DNA of 64,000 nt, taken from NCBI RefSeq assembly GCF_902712855.1, contig NZ_LR743508.1, forward strand, positions 1,488,001-1,552,000, given 5' to 3'. Below the pieces are notes generated by a model. It did no database searches and was not told the DNA's origin. It saw nothing but the letters and a program-made list of their open reading frames with translations. A program made the translations under genes and the position numbers. Below are positions 16,885-26,403 of this stretch, piece by piece. Source of the DNA: Variovorax paradoxus (GTDB taxonomy: Bacteria; Pseudomonadota; Gammaproteobacteria; Burkholderiales; Burkholderiaceae_C). Within the stretch, counting starts at the first letter, position 1. Each line of letters begins with the position of its first letter.

Positions 16885-18549
16885 TCAGATCTCGCTGCGT
16901 TGCAGCAGGTAGCCCAGCCCGCCGACCCTGAACCAGCGATAGCCGTAGGGCTCCAGCAGCATGCAGTGCCGGCCTTTGCTGTCGGCCTCGCTGTGCGCCT
17001 CGGTCAGCAGGTTGATCAGCCGCGCGCCTTCGGTCCCGATCTTGCGTGCGGGCAGTTCGAACTCCAGCGGTTCCTCTGCCAGGTTGTGGACGAACAGGAC
17101 CGAGTTGTTTCGCCAGTCGTAGCGGATCACCAGCACCTGCGGCGACGGGTGCGCCAGCACCTCGAAGTCGCCCCAGCCCACCTCGGGAATCTCCTTGCGC
17201 ATGCGCAGTGCGCGCTCCATCCAGTTCATCAGCGACTCGGGGTCGCGCCGCTGCGCAGCGACGTTCACATGCTCGAAGCCGTAGGCGCCGCCGCTGATCA
17301 CCGGGCGCACCGGCTTGCGCGCGGAGGTGAAGCCGCCGTGCGGCTCGGTCGACCATTGCATGGGCGTGCGCGCGCAGTTGCGCTCAGGCAGGCTCAGGTC
17401 GTCGCCCATGCCGATCTCGTCGCCGTAGCGCAGCACCGGCGTGCCGGGCAGCGTGAGCATCAGGCTGTAGGCGAGCTCGAGCCGGCGGCGGTCGCTGCCG
17501 AGCATGGGCGCGAGGCGGCGGCGGATGCCGCGGTCGTACAGCTGCATGTCCTTGTCCGGCGCGAAGGCCGCGAACACGCGCTCGCGCTGCGCGCGCGTGA
17601 GCCGGCCGAGGTCGAGTTCGTCGTGGTTGCGCAGGAACATGCCCCATTGCGACGTGGCCGGCCGCGGCCGTGTTGCGGCCAGCGCCTTGGCCAGCGGCCG
17701 GCTGTCGCCGCTGGCCAAGGCGTAGAACAGGTTCTGGTTGACCTGGAAGTTGAACATCATGTGCAGCCGCTCGCCTTCGTCGCCGAAGTACTGCATGTCG
17801 GTCTTCGGCAGCACGTTGGCCTCGCCCAGGATGACGGCGTCGCCCTTGCGCCACTGCATCAGCTCGCGGAACTGGCGCAGCATGTCGTACTGCTCGGGCG
17901 CGCCCTTGACCTCCGCGCCCTTCCTGGCGATGACGAACGGCACCGCGTCCATGCGGAAGCCCGACACGCCGAGCTGCGTCCAGAACCCCATGATCTTCAG
18001 GATCTCGGCCTGCACCATCGGATGGCTGGTGTTCAGGTCGGGCTGGAAGTCGTAGAAGCGATGGAAATACCAGCGCTTCGCCACCTTGTCGTAGGTCCAT
18101 GTCGATTTCTGCACGCCGGGAAACACCACGCCGTCGTCCGCGCGCGCGGGCTTGCGGTCCGCCCACACGTACCAGTCGCGGTACTTCGAGCCGGGGTCGC
18201 GCCTGGCCTCCTGGAACCAGGGGTGCTGGTCGGAGGTGTGATTCACGACGAGGTCGATCAGCACGCGCATGCCGCGCTGCGCGGCGGCGTGGGTGAATTC
18301 GACGAAATCGCCGAGCGTGCCGAAGCGCGGGTCGACGTTGTAGTAGTCGGCCACGTCGTAGCCGTCGTCGCGGCCCGGCGAGGTCTGGAAGGGCATCAGC
18401 CAGATGGTGGAGACGCCGAGCCCGTTGAGGTAGTCGAGCCGCCGGGTGAGGCCTTCGAAGTCGCCGCAGCCGTCGCCGTTCGCATCCATGAAGGTTTCGA
18501 CCGACAGACAGTAGACGACCGCGTTCTTATACCAAAGGTCTTTGATCAT
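16885..18549 (-). CDS. GH13 alpha-amylase family protein, trehalose-synthase-like
   Basis: 554-residue GH13 enzyme. (beta/alpha)8 motifs: DLVVNHTSDQHPWF, the nucleophile in GFRMDAVPF (Asp201), the acid/base in VILGEANV (Glu243), and the third acid in FLRNHDELDL (Asp310). The pattern FLRNHDELDLGRLT and PVLRYGDEIGMGDDLSLPERN is that of the trehalose synthase (maltose to trehalose isomerase) subfamily, shorter than bifunctional TreS-kinase fusions. No signal peptide, so cytoplasmic. It is divergent from a second GH13 gene with only 32 bp between start codons, so their promoters must overlap coding sequence or each other. Exact reaction is inferred. Confidence 0.85.
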   Translation of the reverse strand: MIKDLWYKNAVVYCLSVETFMDANGDGCGDFEGLTRRLDYLNGLGVSTIWLMPFQTSPGRDDGYDVADYYNVDPRFGTLGDFVEFTHAAAQRGMRVLIDLVVNHTSDQHPWFQEARRDPGSKYRDWYVWADRKPARADDGVVFPGVQKSTWTYDKVAKRWYFHRFYDFQPDLNTSHPMVQAEILKIMGFWTQLGVSGFRMDAVPFVIARKGAEVKGAPEQYDMLRQFRELMQWRKGDAVILGEANVLPKTDMQYFGDEGERLHMMFNFQVNQNLFYALASGDSRPLAKALAATRPRPATSQWGMFLRNHDELDLGRLTRAQRERVFAAFAPDKDMQLYDRGIRRRLAPMLGSDRRRLELAYSLMLTLPGTPVLRYGDEIGMGDDLSLPERNCARTPMQWSTEPHGGFTSARKPVRPVISGGAYGFEHVNVAAQRRDPESLMNWMERALRMRKEIPEVGWGDFEVLAHPSPQVLVIRYDWRNNSVLFVHNLAEEPLEFELPARKIGTEGARLINLLTEAHSEADSKGRHCMLLEPYGYRWFRVGGLGYLLQRSEI

Positions 18550-18581
18550 GCATTCCTGCTTTCAGGGAAGGACTCGCACAC

Positions 18582-20240
18582 ATGGATTCCAGGCAACGGC
18601 AACCCTCATCGCCCGACAGCTGGTGGAAGAACGGCATCGTCTATCAGATCTATCCGCGTTCGTTCCAGGACAGTGACGGAGACGGCATCGGCGACTTGCG
18701 CGGCATCCGGCAACGGCTCGATTATTTGGTGGCGCTCGGTGTCGACGCTGTCTGGATTTCGCCGATCTACCCTTCACCGATGGCCGACTTCGGGTACGAC
18801 ATATCCGACTACTGCGGCATCGACCCGCGCTTCGGCACGCTGGCGGACTTCGACGAACTGGTGCAGGGCGCGCATGCGCGCGGGCTGAAGGTCATCCTCG
18901 ACTTCGTGCCGAACCATACCTCCGACCGGCATCCCTGGTTCATCGAAAGCAGCTCTTCGCGCAGCGACCCCAAGCGCGACTGGTACCTGTGGCGCGACCC
19001 CGCACCCGGCGGCGGTCCGCCGAACAACTGGCTCAGCAATTTCGGCGGCCCGGCCTGGACGCTCGACCCGCGCACCGGGCAGTACTACCTGCACTCGTTC
19101 CTGCGCGAGCAGCCCGACCTCAACTGGCGCAACCCGGCGGTGCGCGCTGCGATGTACGAGGCGCTGCGCTTCTGGTTGCGGCGCGGCGTCGACGGCTTCC
19201 GCATCGACGTGCTGTACCACCTCGTGAAGGACGCCTCTTTCCGCGACAACCCTGCCAACCCGGCCTTCGTGCCCGGCGGAGACCCGTCGCACAGCCTGCT
19301 GCCGCTGTACACCGCCGACCTTCCCGAGGTGCAGGAGATCGTGCGCGAGATGCGCGGCGTGGTCGACGCATTCAGCGACGCGCGCGGCGACCGCGTGCTG
19401 ATCGGCGAGCTCTACCTGCCCCTGGCGCGCCTCATGGCGTACTACGGGCTCGACAGCGAGGGCGTGCTGCAGGGCGTGCAGCTGCCGTTCAACTTCCAGC
19501 TCATCGGCGCGCAATGGCAGGCCGACGTGATCGACCGCCTCGTGCGCGACTACGAAGCCGCGCTGCCGCCCGGCGCGGCGCCCAACTGGGTGCTCGGCAA
19601 CCACGACAAGCCGCGCATCGCAAGCCGCGTCGGCCCCGAGCGCGCCAGGCTCGCGGCGATGCTGCTGCTCACGCTGCGCGGCACGCCGACCCTGTACTAC
19701 GGCGACGAGATCGGCATGACGGACGTGGACATTCCTCCCGACGAGGTGCAGGACCCGTTCGAGAAGAACGAGCCCGGCAGGGGGCTCGGCCGCGATCCGC
19801 AGCGCACGCCGATGCAGTGGAGCACCGGGCCGCATGCGGGGTTCAGCCATGCCAGCCCCTGGCTGCGGCTGGCCGGCGACTGGGCGGCACTCAATGTCGA
19901 GCGGCAGCAGTCCGATGCGACATCGATGCTCGCGCTGTACCGCCGCCTGATCGCGCTGCGGCGCGCGGAACCGGCTTTGCATGCCGGCGCCTGGGAGCCG
20001 CTCGACGCTGGCGCGGACATCCTGGCCTATGCACGAACCGTTGCGCAACGCCGGCTCGTGGTGCTGCTGAACTTCGCGGACGCGCAGCGTGGCATCGACA
20101 GGGCATTGCTGGGCGAACGTGCCGACGTGCTTGCCAGCACTCATGAGCGGCCGGAAGGGAAGCATGCGGAACGGCTGGTCCTGCATCCGCTCGAAGGCGT
20201 CGCACTGGCGGTGCACGGCGCCATCTCCATGCCGAGCTGA
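18582..20240 (+). CDS. GH13 alpha-glucosidase / oligo-1,6-glucosidase-like
   Basis: 552 residues with the complete GH13 catalytic set: DFVPNHTSDRHPWF, nucleophile Asp209 in GFRIDVLYHL, Glu276 in VLIGELYLP, and Asp342 in LGNHDKPRIAS. QIYPRSFQDSDGDGIGDL and YYGDEIGM are typical of cytoplasmic alpha-glucosidases acting on maltose, isomaltose or sucrose-type oligosaccharides. No signal peptide. Paired divergently with the trehalose-synthase-like gene, pointing to a small maltose/trehalose turnover module. No dedicated sugar transporter is present in the window, so the pair may act on internal glucans. The preferred linkage cannot be told from sequence. Confidence 0.88.
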   Translation: MDSRQRQPSSPDSWWKNGIVYQIYPRSFQDSDGDGIGDLRGIRQRLDYLVALGVDAVWISPIYPSPMADFGYDISDYCGIDPRFGTLADFDELVQGAHARGLKVILDFVPNHTSDRHPWFIESSSSRSDPKRDWYLWRDPAPGGGPPNNWLSNFGGPAWTLDPRTGQYYLHSFLREQPDLNWRNPAVRAAMYEALRFWLRRGVDGFRIDVLYHLVKDASFRDNPANPAFVPGGDPSHSLLPLYTADLPEVQEIVREMRGVVDAFSDARGDRVLIGELYLPLARLMAYYGLDSEGVLQGVQLPFNFQLIGAQWQADVIDRLVRDYEAALPPGAAPNWVLGNHDKPRIASRVGPERARLAAMLLLTLRGTPTLYYGDEIGMTDVDIPPDEVQDPFEKNEPGRGLGRDPQRTPMQWSTGPHAGFSHASPWLRLAGDWAALNVERQQSDATSMLALYRRLIALRRAEPALHAGAWEPLDAGADILAYARTVAQRRLVVLLNFADAQRGIDRALLGERADVLASTHERPEGKHAERLVLHPLEGVALAVHGAISMPS

Positions 20241-20626
20241 GGCGCGCAGACCACGCACTGCCACCATGCCCAGGTGGCGGTGCGCCGGCGGGTGTCGAGC
20301 CCCGCCGGCAAGCACTTCGGGCACGCCGCAAACTCGCCGGCGTCCTTGGTAACCCTAATACTTTGAGCCTACCTCCGACACATCGGTTACTTCCCGATGC
20401 AGTTCGGCGATGAGCGAGCCGACGTGCCCCGTCACGGCGCTTGAACCCATGGCAGCGCGCTGTGGCTGCCTGCGTGGGGTACCCGCTATCGGGCATATCG
20501 CCAGTTGCTACGCGTTCTTACATTTTTACCTTGTATTTCGCAGATCACGGTATGCGGAAGGGGCGAGCCGATGCCGCCGCATGTGGGCGCCTGCCCGATC
20601 AGGTAACGAAGCAACAGGTTGAGGCC
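20241..20626. other. Leader region of the glycine-rich autotransporter
   Basis: 386 bp without a supported gene. The right part has AT-rich patches (TTCTTACATTTTTACCTTG near 20515-20533) that may hold the autotransporter promoter. No operator or terminator could be assigned. Confidence 0.4.
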
Positions 20627-23600
20627 ATGAACAAGATTTTTCGCACCCTTTGGAATCCCGCGCTCGCCACCTGGGTGGCCACGCCTGAGACCTCGCGCGG
20701 CCATGCGCGCTCTTCGTCGAGCACGCGCGCCGAGCGCTGCGCCGGCGCGGTCGCCGTAGCGGTGGCACTCCTGTCCGCAGGGCCCGCGATGGCGGCAGGC
20801 GGCGCCGGCGGCCAGCCGGCCGGCGACCCGCTGCTGCACGCAGGGGCCGGAGGCAGCGACGGCAACGGCGGCAGCGGCGGTCTCAACGACTCGAACCTGG
20901 GCGCGAGCGGCGGCAACGGCGGCGCTTCGACGCCCGCCGGTGCGTCGGATGGCAGCAGCGCCGACATCGGCTCCTTCGCGGGCGCCACGCCCGGCACCGG
21001 CGGCGCGGCGGGCGCCACGAGCAACCTCGTGGGCCCGGGGTCGTTCCGTGGCGACGACGGCATGGCGGGCCAGTCGCAGACCGGCGGTGCAGGGGCCGGC
21101 AACGGCTACGGCGGTGGTGGTGGCGCGGGCTTCCAGGGCGGGACGATTCCCAGCAATGCGAGCTCGTCCAACCGGCGCCGCACCGGTGGCAACGGCGGCG
21201 CGGGCGGTCAGGGCTACTGGGCAGCGGGCGGCGGGGGTGCGGGCGGTTATGGCGCCATCCTCGACGGTCCGCTCGGCAACTTCACGTCGTTCGGAGAGTC
21301 GGTGGGCGGCGCGGGCGGGGCGGGCGGCGACGCCTTCTCGCAAGCCGGCGGGGGCGGCAGCGGCGGGGGCGGGTTCCACCTGAACGCCGTCACGCCGGGC
21401 CTGGCGTTCACCAACATGTGCACGATCACCGGCGGTGCGGGTGGTGCCGGCGGCTCCAGCCTGCTGCCGGGCGAGCTCAACGCCTCCGGCGGCGGCGGCG
21501 GTGCAGGCGGCATCGGGCTCACGCTGGTCGGCACCTCGATTGCCGCGAACAACCCGGGCACGATCACGGGCGGCGCAGGGGCGCGGGCGGCAACGGCGGT
21601 GGCGGCGCCACCGGCACCGGCGCGCCGGGCGCGGGTGGCAGCGGCGGCGCGGGCGTGTCGTCCACCGGCAGCTCGGCCGCCATCGCGAACACCGGCACCA
21701 TCACTGGCGGCGCCGGGGTGCGGGCGGGGTCGCCAACAACGGTGGCGCCAACGGTGGCGCCAACGGTGCGAGCGGTGCCGGCGGCGTCGGTGTCTGGGGT
21801 TCGAACCTGGACGTGACCAATACCGGCACCATCTCCGGCGGCCTGGGCGGCGACGGCACGACGCGCGCGCCGGCCGTCCAGTTCACTGCCGGCAGCAACA
21901 CGCTCACGCTGAACCCCGGCGGCGTGCTGATCGGCGCGATTGCCATCGACCCCGGCGCCACCGGCCGCGTGATCGCCGGCGACGATGGGCTGAGCGTGCC
22001 CAACGCGCTGATCCTCGGCGGCACCGGCACCATCGACACCAACGGGCATGACCTGGCCTGGACCGGCGTCATCTCCGGCCCGAGCGATCTGGTGAAGGCC
22101 GGCGCGGGCGTGCTCACCGTCAGCGGCGCCAACACCAACAGCGGTGCCACCAGCGTGGCGACCGGCACCTTGCGCGCCGGTGTGGCCGGCACCTTCAGCA
22201 GCGCGAGCGCGTTCAACGTGGCGGCAGGCGCCACGCTCGACCTGGCCGGCCACAACCAGACCATCGCGTCAATGAACAACAGCGGCACCGTGACGCTGCC
22301 GGGCAGCGTGGCCGGCACCACGCTCACGGTCACCGGGCCATGGGTCGGCAACGGCGGCACGCTGCGCCTGGGCACCGTGCTGGGCAACAGCGCCAGCGTG
22401 AGCGACCGGCTCATCCTGAGCGGCGCCACAGCCATCGCCAGCGGCACGACCAATGTGCAGATCACCAACATGGGCGGGCTGGGCGCGCTGACCACCGGCA
22501 GCGGCATCGAGGTGATCAGCGCCATCAGCGGGGCCACGACCACGGCGCAGACCACCAGGAGCGCTTTCGTCCTGGCGGGCGGCCATGTCGATGCCGGCGC
22601 CTACGAATACCGGCTGTACGCAGCCGATGCCAGCGGCGCGGGCGAGAACTGGTACTTGCGCTCCACCACCACCGTCACGCCGCCCGGAGGTGGCACGGGC
22701 ACAGGAACCGGAACCGACCCGGGAACAGGCACCGGCACGGGCACCCGGACCGCAGGCGAGGTCACCGGCGCGGCAGGCACCGGCGCAGGGGCGGCGGTGG
22801 GCGGCATCGTCGTGCCGACCTATCGCGCAGAGGTGCCGCTGTACGCGGCGCTGCCCGAGCAATTCCGCCAGGCCAACCTTGCGATGGTCGGCAACCTGCA
22901 CCAGCGCGTGGGCGACGACGGCCCCACGGGCGCGAACATCGCCACGCCCGACCAGGGCTATCGCCAGGCCTGGGGCCGCGTCATCAGCATCGACCGCACC
23001 ATCTCGCAGGGCGGCACCGTCAGCCCCACCAGCGACGGCCGCCTGACGGGCTTCCAGGCAGGCACCGACCTGTGGGCCGACCCGAACTGGCGCGTGGGCG
23101 TGTACGTCGGCCAGCTCGACGGCGACATGCGCGTGACCGGCTTCGCCAGCGGCGTGCAGAACCTCGCGGTCGGCACCAACAACCTGAGGAACCAGTATTT
23201 GGGCGCCTATGCCACCTGGAAGAACGACGGCGGCCTGTACGTCGACAGCGTCCTGCAGGCCGGACGCCACCGCTACACCGTGTCGCCGGCTCTGGGCTCC
23301 GGCAGTTCCGGCAAGGGCGACAGCCTGCTGGCCTCCGTCGAGGTCGGCCAGGCCTTCGCGATTGCACCCAACTGGACCGTCGAGCCGCAACTGCAGCTGG
23401 TGCACCAGCGGGTGAGCCTGGACGACAACGGCATCGCCGGCGCGCTCGTGCAGCAGAATACGCACAGCGGCTGGCTGGTGCGCGCGGGCGTGCGCGTCAA
23501 GGGCGAGATGGCGACAGGCGCCGGCCTGCTGCAGCCCTATGTGCGCTTCAACGTGTACCGCAGCGGCAGCGGTACCGACGTCGCGCGTTTCGTCGGCCCG

Positions 23601-23786
23601 GCCGCGTACACCGACATCGCCACTCGCACCGGCGGCACCAGCACCGAGCTGGCGGGCGGCGCCACGCTGCAGCTCACCGAGAGCACGAGCCTGTACGGCG
23701 AAGTGGGCAAGCTGTGGGCCTCCGGTGGCGACACGCGCACGAAGGGCAGCGTGCAGGCCAGCGTGGGCGTGAAGGTGCGCTGGTGA
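20627..23786 (+). pseudogene. Glycine-rich ESPR autotransporter, two frameshifts
   Basis: A type V autotransporter read in three frames. From the ATG at 20627 the protein starts with an extended signal peptide (MNKIFRTLWNPALATWVATP) and a Sec core ending PAMA. A glycine-rich passenger resembling PE-PGRS repeats follows (NTGTITGGAG units). Then come a linker with Gly-Thr repeats near 22690-22750 and a beta-barrel ending SVGVKVRW. The frame breaks at GGGG runs 21578-21581 and 21715-21718; one extra G at each restores a continuous product of about 1053 residues. As it stands, translation ends at 22051 after 474 residues with no barrel, so nothing could be exported. Either a pseudogene, a slipped-strand switch or sequencing errors. 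The barrel is closely similar to that at 49160-54904. Confidence 0.85.
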
Positions 23787-23804
23787 ACTGCCGGCAGGGC
23801 CTTC

Positions 23805-24641
23805 TCAGTAGCCGAGCGTCGCCGCCGCCGGTCGCCGCCCGCCGGCACTGGAGGCCTGCTGGAAGGCCTGCGTGATGAGGCCGGTGGTGGTGCTGGCGAA
23901 ATAGCGCGCGCCCCACTGGCCGTACTTCGCCTCGTCGTCCGGCGTGAGCGCGATCACGCCGCCGCAGTTGCCGGCGTCGCGGATCGCGCAGAGCGCACGC
24001 TGGATCGCCGCTTCGACCTCGGGGGCCTTCCAGTTGTTGTCGAAGCCCATCGCATGCGAGAGGTCGTTGGGGCCGACGAAGACGGCATCCACGCCCGGCA
24101 CGGCCGCGATGTCGGCGGCCTGCCCGACCGCCTCGGGCGTCTCGATCATCACGATCAGCGCCACGCCGGCATTGCTGCGTTCGGTGTGGGCCACGCCCGG
24201 GAACGCGCCGTAGCCGGCGGCACGCGGGCTGAAGGCACTGCCGCGCCGGCCGGTGCGCGGATAGCGCACCTGCTGCACCAGGTCGCGCGCTTCCTCGGCG
24301 CTGTTCACCATCGGAATCTGCACGCCGCTGGCGCCCATGTCGAGCACGCGCGAGATGTCGTGGCGCAGGCAGCGCACCACGGGCACGATGCCGCTCGCGC
24401 GCGCGGCGCGCAGCATGTGCTCGGTGGTCTCCAGGTTGGCGCTGCCGTGCTCGTTGTCGAGGATGACGAAGTCGAACCCGGCATAGCCGCACATCTCGAC
24501 GATGGCCGGGCTGGGCAGCGAGTTGAAGAGACCGCGCAGGCGCTGGCCGCTCCTGAGCAAGGCAGGCAGGCGCGTATCGAGCGGGTGGTGCGGGTGGTGC
24601 GGGTGGCGCGGCTGGTGGAGCGTGTTCTGAGGCTGTTCCAT
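23805..24641 (-). CDS. HpcH/HpaI-family class II aldolase
   Basis: 278-residue aldolase of the HpaI family, which uses a divalent metal to cleave 4-hydroxy-2-oxo acids to pyruvate plus an aldehyde. Visible motifs: LFNSLPSPAIVEMCGYAGFD, FVILDNEHG (Asp-Glu-His), VVRCLRHD, GASGVQIPMVNSAEEA, LIVMIETPEAV (metal-binding Glu), and DAVFVGPNDLSHAMG (metal-binding Asp). The N-terminus has an unusual HPHHPHHP run from a short DNA repeat. Last gene of the seven-gene operon, 12 bp after the RraA-like gene. Context suggests it supplies the terminal C-C cleavage of a polyhydroxylated acid; substrate unknown. Confidence 0.9.
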   Translation of the reverse strand: MEQPQNTLHQPRHPHHPHHPLDTRLPALLRSGQRLRGLFNSLPSPAIVEMCGYAGFDFVILDNEHGSANLETTEHMLRAARASGIVPVVRCLRHDISRVLDMGASGVQIPMVNSAEEARDLVQQVRYPRTGRRGSAFSPRAAGYGAFPGVAHTERSNAGVALIVMIETPEAVGQAADIAAVPGVDAVFVGPNDLSHAMGFDNNWKAPEVEAAIQRALCAIRDAGNCGGVIALTPDDEAKYGQWGARYFASTTTGLITQAFQQASSAGGRRPAAATLGY

Positions 24642-24653
24642 GGTGTGGGTCTT

Positions 24654-25376
24654 TCAATGGATGTCGTCGGCTTCGCGCATGGCGGCCTCTATCTTCGCCA
24701 GGCTGAAGCCCGGGGCGCGCGCGGCGGCCAGCAAGGGCGCCTCCTTGCGCTGCACGAGGTCGATGCAGGCGGGCAATGCCTGGAGGCAGTGCGGCGGGAT
24801 GCGTACCGCGCCGTGGCGGTCGGCATGGATCAGGTCGTCGTGCGCCACGCGCAGGCCGAACACCTCCACCGTGTTGCCGATGCTCTCGACGTGCACGAAG
24901 GCATGCGAGGGGCCGATGCTGCCGGCCAGGATCGGGAAGCGAGGCGACAGGTCGCCGAGGTCTCGCACCGAGCCGTTGGTCAGCACGCCGGCCACGCCCA
25001 GCCCTTCGTGCACGGCCGAGTTGACCTCGCCCCAGAACGAGCCGATGCCGGGCTGCTCGTCCAGGTCCTGCATCACCACGAGCGTGGGCACGCCGTTTAC
25101 CGGCGCGACATGGCGGTAGTAGTCGAGCCGCAGCTGCCGCATCTCGGCGGCGGGCCGGTCGGAAGGCTGCGCGGCGCGGATGCACGCGGTGCGCGCGAAG
25201 CCCAGCATCGGCGCCATCGGCTGCGGTGCGGCCACCAGCGTGCCGCGGGTGAAGCCCTGCGCGCTGCGCCCGCCCATCGCGATTTCGAGCGCGTTGCAGA
25301 TCGTCGGCGTGTCGACCGAGCGCAGCTTGCGGACGAGTTCGGCACCGAGCGCCGGACCTGGTGCGGCGGCGCTCAT
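24654..25376 (-). CDS. RraA-like / HMG-CHA aldolase family protein
   Basis: 240 residues from the ATG at 25376, which overlaps the TGA of the Bug receptor gene (ATGA). The fold signature is that of the RraA/4-hydroxy-4-methyl-2-oxoglutarate aldolase family: SVDTPTICNALE near the N-terminus, GSFWGEVNSAVHEGLGVAGVLTNGSVRDL around the active site, and VFGLRVAHDDLIHADRHGAVRIP. In catalytic members the GEL..N(A)...G, R-D and D motifs bind Mg and pyruvate enolate; here GEVNS, GSVRD and HDDLIHAD are in place. So it is probably an aldolase, decarboxylase or isomerase on an oxo acid rather than an RNase E inhibitor. Paired with the HpaI-type aldolase. Confidence 0.87.
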   Translation of the reverse strand: MSAAAPGPALGAELVRKLRSVDTPTICNALEIAMGGRSAQGFTRGTLVAAPQPMAPMLGFARTACIRAAQPSDRPAAEMRQLRLDYYRHVAPVNGVPTLVVMQDLDEQPGIGSFWGEVNSAVHEGLGVAGVLTNGSVRDLGDLSPRFPILAGSIGPSHAFVHVESIGNTVEVFGLRVAHDDLIHADRHGAVRIPPHCLQALPACIDLVQRKEAPLLAAARAPGFSLAKIEAAMREADDIH

Positions 25377-26392
25377 TCGAGCGTCACATGGTTGGCCTTG
25401 ATGAGCTCGGCGAACTTCAGCGTCTCGTCCTGGATGAACTTGCGGAACGCCTGGGGCGTCATCGGCCTGGGCGTGAAGCCTTGCGCCGCGAGACGCTCGA
25501 CCACCGAGGGCGTGCGCAGCACCGCGACCACTTCGGCGTTGAGCCAGGTGACCACGGGTGCCGGCGTCGCTGCCGGCGCCAGCAGCCCGAGCCATGTCGC
25601 GGCCTCGAAGCCGGGCACGCCCGATTCGGCCAGCGTCGGCAGGTCGGGCGCCAGCGGCGAGCGCGCGGCGCTCGTCACGGCCAGTGCCTTGGCCTGATTG
25701 TTCTTGGCGAAGGCCAGCGCGGTGGTCATGTTGTCGAACTGCATGTCGATCTGGTTGCCCGCCAGGTCGACCAGCGACTGGCTGCTGCCCTTGTACGGCA
25801 CGTGCACCGCCTTGCCGCCGATGCGGTTGAGGAACATCAGCGCCGTGAGGTGCTGCGACGTGCCGTTGCCGCTCGAGCCGTACGACACCGCATCGGGCTT
25901 GGCCTTGACGACCGCGATGAGCGACTTCACATCGGTCGCTCCCGACTTGTTGCCGGCCAGCAGCACGAGCGGCGTGCTCGCGAGTTCGGTCACGGGCGCG
26001 AAGTCCTTCTCGACGTTGTAGCTCAGCTTCTTCAGCAGCGTCGGGTTGACCGACAGCGCGGTCTGCGTGCCCAGCAGCAGCGTGTAGCCGTCGGGCTTGG
26101 CGCGCGCGACGAACTCGGTGCCGATGCCGCCGCCCGCGCCGGCCTTGTTGTCGACCACCACGGCCGTGCCCCAGCGCTTGCCGAGTTCCTCGGCCACCAG
26201 GCGCGCAACGATGTCCGTGGCACCGCCGGGCGCGAACGGCACGACGATGGTGACGCGGCCCGTGGACGGGTAGCCGCCCGGGCCGGCGGCGGCGGTCTGT
26301 GCCGAGACGAGGTGGCCGATGCCGCCACCCAGCGCGAGCGCGGCCAGCAGCACCGTGCGGCGCAGGTTCTTCTTCGTGGTTGTGTGCTTCAT
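25373..26392 (-). CDS. Bug/TctC tripartite tricarboxylate receptor (copy 2 of operon)
   Basis: 339-residue periplasmic solute receptor. Basic N-terminus and Sec signal (TVLLAALALGGGIGHLVSAQ), then the Bug pattern: GRVTIVVPFAPGGATDIVARL, VVVDNKAGAGGGIG, KPDGYTLLLGT, YGSSGNGTSQHLTALMF, VPYKGSSQSLVDLAGNQIDM, and LPTLAESGVPGFEAATW. An upstream in-frame ATG at 26407 overlaps the previous stop; 26392 was chosen as a normal signal start, but either is possible. Bug proteins capture carboxylates such as citrate, dicarboxylates or aromatic acids. No TctA/TctB membrane genes are present here, which is common for this expanded family. Confidence 0.9.
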   Translation of the reverse strand: MKHTTTKKNLRRTVLLAALALGGGIGHLVSAQTAAAGPGGYPSTGRVTIVVPFAPGGATDIVARLVAEELGKRWGTAVVVDNKAGAGGGIGTEFVARAKPDGYTLLLGTQTALSVNPTLLKKLSYNVEKDFAPVTELASTPLVLLAGNKSGATDVKSLIAVVKAKPDAVSYGSSGNGTSQHLTALMFLNRIGGKAVHVPYKGSSQSLVDLAGNQIDMQFDNMTTALAFAKNNQAKALAVTSAARSPLAPDLPTLAESGVPGFEAATWLGLLAPAATPAPVVTWLNAEVVAVLRTPSVVERLAAQGFTPRPMTPQAFRKFIQDETLKFAELIKANHVTLE

Positions 26393-26403
26393 GGTTGTCT
26401 TTC

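Noticed and set aside
22690..22760. Short GGCACC/GGAACC-type repeats that might suggest a CRISPR or microsatellite
   Set aside because: They are in-frame Gly-Thr codons of the autotransporter linker, with no spacers or uniform repeats.
24590..24605. HPHHPHHP run in the HpaI-like aldolase as a metal-binding tag
   Set aside because: Encoded by a short DNA repeat (GGTGGTGCG units) outside the aldolase core; more likely neutral low-complexity sequence, or the true start is further in.
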